Below, piece by piece: positions 8,319-17,298 of a stretch of DNA of 41,454 nt. This DNA comes from Candidatus Zambryskiibacteriota bacterium (GTDB lineage Bacteria; Patescibacteriota; Minisyncoccia; Phycocordibacterales; DATDWN01), in assembly GCA_023267045.1 (NCBI GenBank), contig JAHFOB010000003.1, positions 1-41,454 on the forward strand, given 5' to 3'. Numbering within the stretch: the first letter of the stretch is position 1; each line of letters begins with the position of its first letter. Below the pieces are notes generated by a model, which ran no database searches, was not told the DNA's origin, and worked only from the letters and a program-made list of their open reading frames with translations. Both the position numbers and the translations under genes were made by a program.

Positions 8319-8903
8319 ATGTCCTATCACATTTACACAACCGAAGCTATAATTCTAAAAAGACAAGCTTTTGGAGAAGCAAATATTTTACTTTATATTT
8401 TGACAGAAGATCTAGGTCTGATCATGGCTTCGGCTCGTTCAGCTAGATTGTCTTCCTCAAAGCTTCGGGCGTCACTTCAGGAGTACAGTCATATATCTAT
8501 TTCTTGTGTCAAAGGTAAAAATGGTTGGAAGATCACAAACGCTTCACAGAAAAGTAGTTTCTTTTTTGATTATCCAGTGTATTCTCGCAGAACGTTGTCT
8601 CAAATCACTTTCTTTCTTATGAAAATGATTACTGGTGAGTCTCCTCATCCAGAAATTTTCCAAACTGTCAGTTCTGGTTTTGAATTTCTGAAAAATTTAA
8701 TAGAAAAAGATGTGGCAAACCTAGAAACACTTCTTGTTTTGCGTGTGTTGTGGCAACTCGGATATGTGGCAAGTAGTAGTAGTACGGAAATGTATATAAA
8801 AAATACGAGGGAATGGAATGACGAGTTGCTCCAAGAAGTTGGTGGAAATAGGGAAGCATTAGTACAGATCATAAATAAAGCCCTGAAGGAGAGCCACTTA
8901 TAG
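8319..8903 (+). CDS. recO: DNA repair protein RecO
   Basis: RecO loads RecA onto SSB-coated single-stranded DNA in gap repair; ssb and recA are both in this window. 194 residues, with an N-terminal OB fold (YTTEAIILKRQAFGEANILLYILT, then GL) typical of RecO and an all-helical C-terminal part. I see no cysteine cluster for zinc, which many RecO proteins lack. The ATG starts right after the ileS TAA (TAAATG), so the two are translationally linked. Confidence 0.85.
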   Translation: MSYHIYTTEAIILKRQAFGEANILLYILTEDLGLIMASARSARLSSSKLRASLQEYSHISISCVKGKNGWKITNASQKSSFFFDYPVYSRRTLSQITFFLMKMITGESPHPEIFQTVSSGFEFLKNLIEKDVANLETLLVLRVLWQLGYVASSSSTEMYIKNTREWNDELLQEVGGNREALVQIINKALKESHL

Positions 8904-8918
8904 CCGTTTTTTGGTTTA

Positions 8919-8927
8919 TGATATAAT
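8919..8927 (+). promoter_or_regulatory. Extended -10 before the gene at 8935
   Basis: TG-A-TATAAT ends 7 bases before the ATG at 8935: a perfect extended -10 and a leaderless start. No clear -35. Confidence 0.65.
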
Positions 8928-8934
8928 TATTCTC

Positions 8935-10839
8935 ATGCCTCAAGATGAAGAAAGTAGTATAGAACGTTTGAAAAGGACTTTATATTCTAGAAACGAGGAT
9001 GTTGTCCCGAAGGAAAAACGTACTCCGGTTGCCGGTCGTGAGATAGATGCTCCTATAGACTGGGGTGCACCAAAGTCTTTTGCTCTTTCACCCGAAGAAA
9101 TGAAAAGAAAAAATAACTCCTTTTTTAATAAGTTTTTGCTTGGCTCTCTTGGATTTTTTTTCATTTCTCTTTGCATAGCATTGTTTATTTTCTTTGGTGG
9201 TCTCAATACTATTTCTTCCAATAACTTGGATGTAAAAATCGTCGCTCCAACTTCTGTTTCTTCTGGTGAGGAACTTGATATGGGTATTACTGTTATAAAC
9301 GGTAACAGAACAAACCTCGAAGGGGTTTCTCTTTCTATTCAATATCCGTCCGGGGCAGAATCTGTTGATCAAAATAACAAAATTTTAACTCGGGATAAAA
9401 TTGATCTAGGTACTATTAACAATGGGCAAGCATCAGAGTACACAGTACGTGTACTTCTTTTTGGCGAGAAAGATGCTATAAAAACTTTCACATTTACAAT
9501 TCAGTATACAATTAAGGGTTCAAACGCAGTTTTCTCAAAAGAAAAAACGTACGATGTGGTCATTGGTTCATCACCGATTTTGCTGGACGTTTCATCACCA
9601 AAAGAAATAAATTCAGGCCAAACAGTAAAAATTTTTGTAGATGTTACCTCTAATTCGAGTGTGCCTTTGAAGGACACACTTATTCGAGTTGATTATCCGT
9701 ATGGATTTACATACAAAGATTCAAACATAAAACCTTTGCGCACAAACTCTATATGGGATATCGGAGATTTGAAAAACGGAGACAAAAAAACTCTAACTAT
9801 CAGTGGTGTTTTGGTTGGTCAGAACGAGGAAGATCGATCTTTTGTTATTTCGGCTGGAACACAGAGTCAAGATAATGCAAAAGACTTTGACACTACACTG
9901 GCTGCCTCAACTATCACCATAGGAATCCGCAAATCCTTTTTTGATTTGAGTGTTGGCTCAAACGAAGTTTCTAGCGCTAAAGTGGCACAAATAGTTCCTG
10001 TTGAAATAAAATGGCAAAATACATTGCCTGACAAAATTCTAAACAATCATATAGAAGCTACTATTTCGGGTAATGCTTTTGATCGGTCAAAAGTTTCTGT
10101 GAGCGATGGTGGATTTTTCCAATCTGTTAACAATGTTATTTTATGGGATAAAAATAGCACTGCGGATTTGGCCACTTTTTCTCCGGGGGATGTCGGCCAG
10201 GTTTCTTTTTCTGTCGCTTCTATTTCAAACCTAACACAAGGTACTATAGTCAAAAATCCGCACATAGATGTTCATGTTAATATGACGGGGGATCGTTCTG
10301 GTTCAAATGCTGAAAATATTTCATCGTCTCAAGACTACAGCATAAAAATAAATTCTATTTTGGGACTTTCAAACAGATCTCTCCGTGATAATGGGACATT
10401 TAACAACACAGGCCCTGTTCCTCCAAAAGCGGACACAGAGACGACTTATACAATAAATTGGGTGCTGACTAATTCCACAAATGATTTAAATGATGTGACA
10501 GTTTCAACTACTTTGCCAGCTGGAGTAGAGTGGAAAGGAGAAATTTCACCAAGCTCGGAGAGAGTAAGTTACAGCCCAGATACACGGACAGTTACATGGT
10601 CAATTGGAAGTATTTCTTATGGTATAGGCTATATTTATTCACCGAAACAAGTTTATTTCAAAGTCGGTCTTACACCGAGTGTAAATCAGGTTGGTTCGTC
10701 TCCGTTCTTAACTTCAGAAGTAGATTCTACCGCCATAGATACTTACACACAGAAACCTATAAGTGTTAGTGTCGGTGGGGTTAGTACAAAATACTCTGAT
10801 CCAACTTTTATATTTGGTCGTGATATCGTTGTGAAATAA
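8935..10839 (+). CDS. Membrane-anchored protein with repeated beta-sandwich (DUF11/CARDB-like) domains
   Basis: 634 residues. About 55 cytoplasmic residues, one membrane segment (FLLGSLGFFFISLCIALFIF, about 67-86), then about 540 outside residues made of Ig-like beta-sandwiches. The repeats are of the type found in DUF11/CARDB proteins: SVSSGEELDMGITVINGN, EINSGQTVKIFVDVTSNSS and ETTYTINWVLTNSTNDLNDVTVSTTLPAGVEW. Probably a cell-envelope or adhesion protein. An upstream in-frame start exists at 8911, but the -10 box overlaps it, so 8935 is chosen. No precise function can be given. Confidence 0.8.
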   Translation: MPQDEESSIERLKRTLYSRNEDVVPKEKRTPVAGREIDAPIDWGAPKSFALSPEEMKRKNNSFFNKFLLGSLGFFFISLCIALFIFFGGLNTISSNNLDVKIVAPTSVSSGEELDMGITVINGNRTNLEGVSLSIQYPSGAESVDQNNKILTRDKIDLGTINNGQASEYTVRVLLFGEKDAIKTFTFTIQYTIKGSNAVFSKEKTYDVVIGSSPILLDVSSPKEINSGQTVKIFVDVTSNSSVPLKDTLIRVDYPYGFTYKDSNIKPLRTNSIWDIGDLKNGDKKTLTISGVLVGQNEEDRSFVISAGTQSQDNAKDFDTTLAASTITIGIRKSFFDLSVGSNEVSSAKVAQIVPVEIKWQNTLPDKILNNHIEATISGNAFDRSKVSVSDGGFFQSVNNVILWDKNSTADLATFSPGDVGQVSFSVASISNLTQGTIVKNPHIDVHVNMTGDRSGSNAENISSSQDYSIKINSILGLSNRSLRDNGTFNNTGPVPPKADTETTYTINWVLTNSTNDLNDVTVSTTLPAGVEWKGEISPSSERVSYSPDTRTVTWSIGSISYGIGYIYSPKQVYFKVGLTPSVNQVGSSPFLTSEVDSTAIDTYTQKPISVSVGGVSTKYSDPTFIFGRDIVVK

Positions 10840-10863
10840 TTAAATTTAGTCTAGTATAACTTT

Positions 10864-12189
10864 ATGTCAGAAAAAACTAATGAAAAAGACAGCGATTTGA
10901 TGGAGAAAATAGTCTCACTCTGCAAACGTAGGGGGTTTGTCTTTCAAGGTTCTGAAATTTATGGAGGTCTTGCTGGTACGTGGGACTATGGTCCATATGG
11001 TGCCGAGCTTGCCCACAATATAAAAGAACTTTGGTGGAAACATTTTGTAACTGAACAAGAAAATATTTTTGGTATTTCTACACCTACTCTTGTCCCAGAA
11101 GCTGTCTGGAAAGCCAGCGGGCACCTCTCAGGATTTTCAGACCCTATGATTGAGTGCAAGAAGTGTCACCACAGATTTCGCGCGGATCATTTAGAGGATA
11201 AGAAAAAATGTCCGGATTGCGGAGGTGAATTGGGTGGGGAAAAAGCATTCAATCTGATGTTTCCTGTTGGGGTGGGATCTTCTGGAGATGGTGTCGCATA
11301 TCTCCGAGGAGAGATAGCTCCAGGAATGTTTCTTAATTTTAAAAATGTTATTGACTCAATGCATCCGGATTTACCTTTTGGTTTAGCTCAGATAGGTAAG
11401 GCCTACAGAAACGAAATTGCTCCACGAGATTTTCTTTTCAGAGTTCGGGAATTTGATCTGATGGAGTTTGAGTATTTTATTAGAGAAGCAGATTGGGAAA
11501 AGTATTTTGAATATTGGCGGGGAGAAATGTGGAAATGGATTGAAAGAGTTGGGATAAACAAAGATATGGTCCATGAGTTGGAAGTTTCAAAAGAGGACAG
11601 GGCTTTCTATTCAAAACGAACGATTGATTTTGAGTTTGATTATCCTTTTGGCAAAAAAGAACTATACGGTCTTGCCTACAGGACAGATCACGATTTAAAG
11701 AGCCATTCTGCTGGTTCTGGGGTTGACCTCACTTTTTTTGATGAAGAGACAAAAGATAGGTTTTTCCCTCACGTTGTTGAACCTTCTTTTGGAAACGGCA
11801 GAACAATGCTTGCTGTTCTTGTCTCTGCATACAAAGAAGATATGATGGGCGATGAATCACGAGTCTATCTAGCCTTTAATCCTAAAATCGCTCCAGTTAA
11901 AATCGCCGTGTTCCCATTACTTAAAAACAAACCAGAGCTCGTAGAAAAAGCCCGAGAGATTTACAAACAGCTCAAAAAAGAATTTGGGGCGGTGGTTTTT
12001 GATGATAACGGAAATATTGGCAAGCGATATAGACGACAAGATGAGATAGGTACCCCATGGTGTGTGACGGTAGACTTTGAAACAATTGAAAAAGACGCCG
12101 GAGTGACTATGCGTGACCGTGACAGTGGCAAACAAAAAAGAATGCAACTTCCAGAAATTATATCTTTCATAAAATCACAGTTCTCCTAG
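10864..12189 (+). CDS. glyS: Glycyl-tRNA synthetase (class II, single-chain type)
   Basis: Charges tRNA-Gly. 441 residues. Signatures are RRGFVFQGSEIYGGLAGTWDYGPYG near residue 18, a Zn-binding insertion CKKC...CPDC (about 99-120), the class II motif 2 region (YRNEIAPRDFLFRVREFDLMEFEYF) and the C-terminal anticodon-binding domain (IAPVKIAVFPLL onward). This is the homodimeric type found in Thermus and archaea, not the alpha2-beta2 type. TATAAC stands only 3 bases before the ATG, too close to be a normal leaderless promoter, so co-transcription from 8935 is also possible. Confidence 0.94.
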   Translation: MSEKTNEKDSDLMEKIVSLCKRRGFVFQGSEIYGGLAGTWDYGPYGAELAHNIKELWWKHFVTEQENIFGISTPTLVPEAVWKASGHLSGFSDPMIECKKCHHRFRADHLEDKKKCPDCGGELGGEKAFNLMFPVGVGSSGDGVAYLRGEIAPGMFLNFKNVIDSMHPDLPFGLAQIGKAYRNEIAPRDFLFRVREFDLMEFEYFIREADWEKYFEYWRGEMWKWIERVGINKDMVHELEVSKEDRAFYSKRTIDFEFDYPFGKKELYGLAYRTDHDLKSHSAGSGVDLTFFDEETKDRFFPHVVEPSFGNGRTMLAVLVSAYKEDMMGDESRVYLAFNPKIAPVKIAVFPLLKNKPELVEKAREIYKQLKKEFGAVVFDDNGNIGKRYRRQDEIGTPWCVTVDFETIEKDAGVTMRDRDSGKQKRMQLPEIISFIKSQFS

Positions 12190-12191
12190 TT

Positions 12192-12220
12192 TTTACAAAG
12201 TCTATATCGGGTGCTATCAT
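12192..12220 (+). promoter_or_regulatory. Promoter of the AI-2E-type gene
   Basis: TTTACA (12192-12197), 17-base spacer, extended -10 TGC-TATCAT (12212-12220). The ATG is 6 bases beyond the -10, so a leaderless transcript is likely. Confidence 0.7.
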
Positions 12221-12226
12221 TCCAGT

Positions 12227-13294
12227 ATGGAACTTAAGGACCCAACTATTAGCATAAGCGCTGGTACAATAGCTAAAACAATAGTCATTATCCTGCTTTT
12301 TGTGGTGCTTTTTATTCTAAAAGACTTAGTTCTTGTTCTTTTAATGTCTATTGTTGTGGCTTCAGCAGTTGAGCCAGGGACACTTTGGTTTGTTAAGCGT
12401 GGGTTGCCTCGACTTTTCTCTGTTATTTTGATTTACATTAGTGTTGCGGTCTGTCTTCTTGCTTTGGTCTTTTTCCTACTTCTTCCTTTACTTTCTGAAT
12501 CAAGTGATTTTTTGCGAAATTTTCCAGTTTATTTTAATTCAAGTACTATAGCCAGTTTAACTACAAATCAATTTTTCTCGTCAGTCAGTGGTATAACCAA
12601 CGGTCTCAATCTTGATAAAGTAATAATGCAAATAAACACTGTTATAGGAACTATTTCTTCCAATGCTTTTGCAACTGTCACCACTGTTTTCGGAGGGTTG
12701 CTATCTTTTTTCCTTATGACAATACTTTCTTTCTATCTTGCTGTGGAGGAAGATGGCGTTGGTAAATTTCTCAAAGCCATCACAACAATAAAACACGAAA
12801 AATATGTTGTCTCACTTTGGAAACGGTCACAGAGAAAAATAGGTCTGTGGATGCAGGGTCAACTTGTTTTGGCAATTATTATTGGGATGCTTGTTTATCT
12901 TGGACTTCTTATTCTCAATATTCCAAACGCGCTTTTACTCGCTACACTGGCTGCCGCATTTGAGATTATTCCACTTTTTGGTCCTATCTTGGCTTCTATA
13001 CCAGCTATTATGATTTCTTTTGTAACCAGTGGAATATCAACTGCTTTTATTGTTGCTGGGTTGTATGTCATTGTTCACCAATTTGAAAACCAACTCATAT
13101 ATCCGCTAGTTGTGAAAAAAGTCGTTGGGGTTTCTCCTATAGTTTCTATTATCGCCTTAGCCGCTGGTTGGGAACTAGCTGGGTTTATCGGGCTTATACT
13201 TGCTGTGCCGATATCAGCCGTTCTAACAGAATTTTTTGACGATTTTGAAAAAGATAAAATACTGATGACAGAAAGAATGCTCAATAATTCGTAG
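12227..13294 (+). CDS. AI-2E family (UPF0118/PerM-like) membrane transporter
   Basis: 355 residues with about seven membrane segments: two near the start (IVIILLFVVLFILKDLVLVLLMS), one near 70, and a C-terminal set holding LLATLAAAFEIIPLFGPILASIPA and LYVIVHQFENQLIYPLVVKKVVGVSPIVSI. The last stretch is the most conserved part of the AI-2E/PerM family. Members export small solutes or quorum signals; the substrate cannot be read from sequence. metG starts 2 bases after its stop, so the two are co-transcribed. Confidence 0.87.
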   Translation: MELKDPTISISAGTIAKTIVIILLFVVLFILKDLVLVLLMSIVVASAVEPGTLWFVKRGLPRLFSVILIYISVAVCLLALVFFLLLPLLSESSDFLRNFPVYFNSSTIASLTTNQFFSSVSGITNGLNLDKVIMQINTVIGTISSNAFATVTTVFGGLLSFFLMTILSFYLAVEEDGVGKFLKAITTIKHEKYVVSLWKRSQRKIGLWMQGQLVLAIIIGMLVYLGLLILNIPNALLLATLAAAFEIIPLFGPILASIPAIMISFVTSGISTAFIVAGLYVIVHQFENQLIYPLVVKKVVGVSPIVSIIALAAGWELAGFIGLILAVPISAVLTEFFDDFEKDKILMTERMLNNS

Positions 13295-13296
13295 TA

Positions 13297-14718
13297 ATGA
13301 AATCTTTTTATATTACAACAACTCTGCCTTATGTTAACGCCGAGCCACATATAGGTTTTGCTATGGAGCTTGTTCGGGCCGATATTATTGCAAGACAGAA
13401 AAAACTCCAAGGGTTTGACGTTTTTCTAAATACTGGCACTGACGAACATGGTCAGAAAATATTTGAAAATAGCATGAAGTCCGGAAAAGACACTCAAGAG
13501 TTTGTGGATGAAAATGCAAAAAAGTTCAAAGATCTAAAGAGTATTTTGGGTTTATCAGAAGATCTTCATTTTGTCAGAACTACAGATGAATACCATTTAC
13601 ACGCTGCAGAAGAGTTTTGGAAAAAGTGTAACGATGCAGGAGATATTTATAAAAAAAATTACAAAATAAAATATTGTGTTGGATGCGAGTTGGAAAAGCA
13701 GGATTCGGAAATTGTAAATGGTCATTGTGAACTTCATCCAAATATGGAGCTTGAGATACGAGAAGAAGAAAACTATTTTTTTAAATTCAGTAAATTTCAA
13801 AAACCACTTTTAGATTTTTACAATAAAAACCCAGATTTTGTTATTCCAGGATTTCGGTTTAATGAGATCAAGGCTTTTGTTGAAAGAGGACTTGAGGATT
13901 TTTCAATATCTCGCCTAAAAGAAAAAATGTCATGGGGTATTCCTGTCCCAGGCGATGACAAACATGTTATGTATGTCTGGTTCGACGCTCTTGTTAGTTA
14001 TATTTCAACCTTGGGCTGGCCGGAAAATACAGAAAATTTTGAAAAGTTTTGGAAAGAGGGAACACCAGTACAATATTGTGGCAAAGACAACCTTCGCCAG
14101 CAAAGTGCAATGTGGCAAGCGATGCTTATGTCAGCAGGACTTCCAAATTCAAAACACATTGTAATAAACGGCTTTATTACAGGAAACGGTGGAGTAAAAA
14201 TGTCCAAGTCACTCGGAAATACAGTAAACCCAGTCGATCTCGTAAGCGAGTATGGCACAGATGCTGTCAGATATTTCTTGGCACGAGAACTTTCTAACTT
14301 TGAGGACAGTCCGTTTACTATGGAGAGATTCAAAGATTCCTATAATGCAAACTTGGCAAATGGGCTAGGTAATCTAGTTTCTCGAGTTTTAACTATGGCC
14401 GAAAAATTTGGAGTTTCTCTTGCTTTGCCAGAGTCATCTAATATTGTAGAAATAAAAAATTTTAATATTGTCGGTTACATGTCAGAGATTTGGGATAAAA
14501 TTTCAAATTCTGACAAAAAAATACAAGAAAAAGAGCCATTCAAACTTTTTAAAACAGACCCAGACTCTGCTATGAGAATTATTTCTGATTTACTTTTGGA
14601 TTTATATCACATTGCGAAAATGCTAGAGCCAGCAATGCCAGAAACTTCTCAAAAAATCCTTGATCTTATTAAGGATTCAAAAAAGCCAGAAAAACCTCTT
14701 TTTCTACGCAAGGATTAG
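13297..14718 (+). CDS. metG: Methionyl-tRNA synthetase
   Basis: Charges elongator and initiator tRNA-Met. 473 residues, class I, with HIGF at 18-21 (in AEPHIGFAMELVRAD), GTDEHGQK, a Zn-knuckle region (CVGCELEKQDSEIVNGHCELHP) with one Cys-X2-Cys pair, YVWFDAL, and KMSKS at 301-305. It ends soon after the anticodon-binding helices and lacks the C-terminal dimerisation domain. Translation starts 2 bases after the preceding stop, with no ribosome binding site of its own visible. Confidence 0.95.
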   Translation: MKSFYITTTLPYVNAEPHIGFAMELVRADIIARQKKLQGFDVFLNTGTDEHGQKIFENSMKSGKDTQEFVDENAKKFKDLKSILGLSEDLHFVRTTDEYHLHAAEEFWKKCNDAGDIYKKNYKIKYCVGCELEKQDSEIVNGHCELHPNMELEIREEENYFFKFSKFQKPLLDFYNKNPDFVIPGFRFNEIKAFVERGLEDFSISRLKEKMSWGIPVPGDDKHVMYVWFDALVSYISTLGWPENTENFEKFWKEGTPVQYCGKDNLRQQSAMWQAMLMSAGLPNSKHIVINGFITGNGGVKMSKSLGNTVNPVDLVSEYGTDAVRYFLARELSNFEDSPFTMERFKDSYNANLANGLGNLVSRVLTMAEKFGVSLALPESSNIVEIKNFNIVGYMSEIWDKISNSDKKIQEKEPFKLFKTDPDSAMRIISDLLLDLYHIAKMLEPAMPETSQKILDLIKDSKKPEKPLFLRKD

Positions 14719-14768
14719 TTTGAAAATTTAAACATTGAAAATTCATTAAAAATTGTAAATTGAAAATT
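14719..14768 (+). repeat. AT-rich palindromic half-element ending at the tatD start
   Basis: The whole metG-tatD gap is an AT repeat with ACATTGAAAATTCATTAA then AAATTGTAAATTGAAAATT. The same ATTCATTAAAAATTG wording is in the two 23S insertions at 34574 and 37098. Here only one arm is present, and the tatD ATG follows it directly. Confidence 0.6.
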
Positions 14769-15569
14769 ATGAATTTAGAATATTTCGACATCCACTCACA
14801 TCTTTATTTCCCTGACTTTGATAAAGATAGGGAAGAGGAAATAAAAAAAATAACAGAAGCAAAAATCGGCACTATAACAATAGGTACGGATTTAGAGTCT
14901 AGCAAAAAAGCAGTCGAGCTCGCTGAAAAGCACAAAAATCTTTTTGCTTCTGTTGGACAGCATCCGGGAGATTTGAACAAAGACTCTGTTTTTGAACAAA
15001 AATTAGAAAAACTAGCTCAACATAAAAAAGTTGTAGCAATAGGTGAGTGTGGTTTGGATTATTTTCGGATGTCTCCAGATGATCTGAATTTGAAGATGAT
15101 TCAGAAAACTATTTTTGAATATCAAATAGATTTAGCTATTTCTACTGAAAAGCCACTGATGCTTCATATTCGCTCTAGTAAGGGAACGCAGGATGCGTAT
15201 TTAGATGCTCTGACCATTTTAGAGCACCACTTTAAAACTTCTGGCGGAAAGCTCAAAGGCAATGCGCATTTTTTTGCAGGAGATTTGGAAATTTTGAAGA
15301 GATTTTTAGCAATGGGTTTTATGGTCTCTTTTACAGGAGTTGTGACCTTTTCACGTGATTATGATGATCTGATTCGAACCGTGCCTCTAAACATGCTTAT
15401 GGCTGAAACAGATGCTCCTTTTGTCTCTCCAGTGCCTCACAGGGGTAAACGAAATTCACCACTCTATGTTACCGAGGTGGTCAAAAAGCTGTCAGAGATA
15501 CGAGGTGAGCCATTTCTCGAGCTAAAAACAGCTCTATGCAGCAACGCTTTGAGGTATATTGCGCAATAG
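14769..15569 (+). CDS. tatD: TatD-family metal-dependent DNase
   Basis: 266 residues, TIM-barrel amidohydrolase fold. Metal ligands are visible: FDIHSHLYF (HxH, near 8-10), GECGLDY (Glu near 95), LMLHIRS (His), a second region with KGNAHFF and MAETDAPF (Asp). TatD enzymes are 3'-5' exonucleases in DNA quality control. An in-frame TTG lies 9 bases earlier, but the ATG gives the normal family start. Its 3' end is followed closely by rpsF. Confidence 0.88.
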   Translation: MNLEYFDIHSHLYFPDFDKDREEEIKKITEAKIGTITIGTDLESSKKAVELAEKHKNLFASVGQHPGDLNKDSVFEQKLEKLAQHKKVVAIGECGLDYFRMSPDDLNLKMIQKTIFEYQIDLAISTEKPLMLHIRSSKGTQDAYLDALTILEHHFKTSGGKLKGNAHFFAGDLEILKRFLAMGFMVSFTGVVTFSRDYDDLIRTVPLNMLMAETDAPFVSPVPHRGKRNSPLYVTEVVKKLSEIRGEPFLELKTALCSNALRYIAQ

Positions 15570-15594
15570 AGTCTGTTGTGATAAGGTTTGTTTC

Positions 15595-16098
15595 ATGCAA
15601 GAAAATATTAAAGAAAAGGATGAAAACGTTGCTGTTTATGAGGTCTCGTTTTTACTCCTTCCGTCCCTTGCTTCCGAGCAAGTTCCCAGTTCTGCTGACT
15701 TCTTAAAAAAAGTCATAAAAGAATTGGGCGGTGCAATTATTTCGGACGAAAATCCGATTCTTATTGACCTGGCTTACCCTATGACCAAAGTTGTAGGAAC
15801 CACACGACATAAAGTTGATACAGCTTACTTCGGTTGGCTAAAGTTTGAACTTTCACGGGATGGAATGGAAAAAGTAAAGAAATCTCTAGACAGTAGTGAG
15901 AATGTTTTGCGTTATCTTATTATTAAAACTGTGCGAGAAAACACACTTCTTTTTGGTAAAATGAAACTCGGAAAAGAGGAAAAACCAAAAAGAAATGAGG
16001 AAAAAGATGAACCAGTAGAAGACGATAGTATAGATGTTGTAAAAGAAACAAGTCCCGAGGAAATAGACAAGAGTATTGACGAGCTTGTCATAGCTTAA
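15595..16098 (+). CDS. rpsF: Ribosomal protein bS6
   Basis: Small-subunit protein that pairs with bS18 on the 16S rRNA platform. 167 residues: the ferredoxin-like S6 fold (YEVSFLLLPSL, then LIDLAYPMTKVVGTTRHKVDTAYFGWLKFEL, then LRYLIIKT) covers about 15-120. A low-complexity acidic tail follows, rich in E, K and D. The ATG at 15595 leaves 14 codons before the fold. It heads the conserved rpsF-ssb-rpsR order. Confidence 0.9.
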   Translation: MQENIKEKDENVAVYEVSFLLLPSLASEQVPSSADFLKKVIKELGGAIISDENPILIDLAYPMTKVVGTTRHKVDTAYFGWLKFELSRDGMEKVKKSLDSSENVLRYLIIKTVRENTLLFGKMKLGKEEKPKRNEEKDEPVEDDSIDVVKETSPEEIDKSIDELVIA

Positions 16099-16135
16099 CT
16101 TTATAACTTTTTACTTTATAAACTTTATAACTTAT
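16099..16135 (+). repeat. ACTTTATAA-type AT repeat after rpsF
   Basis: Imperfect tandem units of ACTTTATAACTT. The same units form the ssb-rpsR gap and one arm of the 23S insertion at 37365-37475. Each holds TATAAC, so it could supply a -10 box. Confidence 0.55.
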
Positions 16136-16144
16136 TCATATGTA

Positions 16145-16265
16145 TCCCGTTAGAAACCGCGGTCGCTTGCAAAGAAAAAAGTAATATGTTAAATATTCAT
16201 TAATAAAATTAATTATAAGAACAGGGAAGTGGCTCATTAGACCCGCGACCTGTTTCTAAACGGGA
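16145..16265 (+). repeat. CCCGTTAGAAA palindromic element ending in the ssb start codon
   Basis: TCCCGTTAGAAAC..GGTCGC (16145-16166) pairs with GCGACCTGTTTCTAAACGGGA (16245-16265) around 78 AT-rich bases. Its last A is the A of the ssb ATG. A sister element ends at the efp start (17898-17998) and another set lies in the 23S leader (34045-34146). Confidence 0.7.
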
Positions 16266-16717
16266 TGTATTTAAACAAAGCAATGGTAATAGGGAACTTG
16301 ACTCGAGATCCAGAGATACGAGCGCTTCCGTCTGGAGTAAAAGTCGCAAGTTTTTCTGTGGCTACAAATCGTGTTTGGAAAGATAAAAATGGTACAAAGC
16401 AAGAAAATGTTGATTATCACAATATCGTTGTTTTTGGTCGCCAAGCAGAAATCGTCGGTCAGTACATGAAGAAAGGTTCATCAATACTTGTTGAAGGCCG
16501 AATGCAAACGAGGAGTTGGGATGACGCTAGTGGTGTAAAAAAATATCGCACAGAGATAGTTGCCGATAGAATCCAGTTTGGTCCACGACCAGCAGGAGCG
16601 GGCGGGGGATTTACTCCAAGCGCATCGTCTACTCCAGCCGATGATGATCACAAAAAAGCTATGGACACTATCGAGTATCCAGAAGAAGAGATAAACCCTG
16701 AAGACATCCCCTTTTAA
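16265..16717 (+). CDS. ssb: Single-stranded DNA-binding protein
   Basis: Coats single-stranded DNA in replication and repair. 150 residues: an OB fold ([19 protein letters not shown], then [10 protein letters not shown], then [24 protein letters not shown], then [12 protein letters not shown]) to about 110, a Gly/Pro/Ser linker, and the acidic tip [10 protein letters not shown] that docks partners such as RecO. The ATG follows directly on a palindromic element (TTTCTAAACGGGATG) and has no Shine-Dalgarno site. Confidence 0.95.
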   Translation: MYLNKAMVIGNLTRDPEIRALPSGVKVASFSVATNRVWKDKNGTKQENVDYHNIVVFGRQAEIVGQYMKKGSSILVEGRMQTRSWDDASGVKKYRTEIVADRIQFGPRPAGAGGGFTPSASSTPADDDHKKAMDTIEYPEEEINPEDIPF

Positions 16718-16745
16718 CTTTATAACTTTTAAACTTTATAACTTT
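16718..16745 (+). repeat. ACTTTATAA-type AT repeat between ssb and rpsR
   Basis: The 28-base gap consists of CTTTATAACTTTTAAACTTT-type units that run right up to the rpsR ATG. The final ATAACTTTATG resembles the glyS start. Confidence 0.55.
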
Positions 16746-16952
16746 ATGAACTCAAAGAAGTGTTACTTCACTGAAAACAATATAAAATATATAGACTACA
16801 AAGATGTGGATCTTTTGAAAAAGTTCCTGAATCCCCATGCTCGAATTATCTCTCGCAAGAAAACAGGTGTGACTGCGCATCATCAGCGGAACTTGGCTAA
16901 TGCCGTCAAACGAGCTCGCTTTATGGGGCTTTTGCCATTTGTTAGTCGATAA
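16746..16952 (+). CDS. rpsR: Ribosomal protein bS18
   Basis: 68 residues, binds 16S rRNA next to bS6. It contains the signature [48 protein letters not shown]. Length and position after rpsF and ssb are typical. Confidence 0.94.
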   Translation: MNSKKCYFTENNIKYIDYKDVDLLKKFLNPHARIISRKKTGVTAHHQRNLANAVKRARFMGLLPFVSR

Positions 16953-16967
16953 TTAAATCTCTTACTC

Positions 16968-17136
16968 ATCACAACTTTTTCTAGTAACAGAATAATTTTC
17001 TGCTGAAAATTTTCTTTCTGCTCACCTTTTCACAGGTTCCGCAGACACTAGAAAAAGTTATGATTCGACGAGATTTGAAAATCATCCGAGATTCTTTATT
17101 TTATATAAAAAACCAGCAATTTTTAAATCTCGTCGA
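16968..17136. repeat. Two back-to-back palindromes downstream of rpsR
   Basis: Part of a 344-base gap without genes. First palindrome: ATCACAACTTTTTCTAGT (16968-16985) pairs with ACTAGAAAAAGTTATGAT (17047-17064), 17 of 18. Second: TCGACGAGATTT (17065-17076) pairs perfectly with AAATCTCGTCGA (17125-17136), whose right arm is also the left end of the next element. Confidence 0.65.
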
Positions 17137-17298
17137 GCAATGTCTCGAGAAGAGACTGCGCAGGGCTTGAGCATGGTTTTGTCAATTGATCCCGAGCAAA
17201 GCGAGTGGTTAAATTGACAAATCAAGCCCGAGCACTAAGAGAGTTTTGCGCTGGCAAAACGAACGGTCTCTTTGAGAGATATTGGGAGAAAGAGATTT
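17125..17298. repeat. Structured palindromic element, copy 1 (3' of efp)
   Basis: About 170 bases, nested. An outer stem AAATCTC / GAGATTT encloses a GAGAC / GTCTC stem. Inside that are one long arm (GGGCTTGA.. TTGTCAATT paired with AATTGACAA..CAAGCCC) and a small hairpin TTTTGC-GCTG-GCAAAA. Flanking signatures are TTGAGCA and CCGAGCA. It overlaps the efp stop. Copy 2 at 18546 is nearly identical except at the arm tip. Confidence 0.75.
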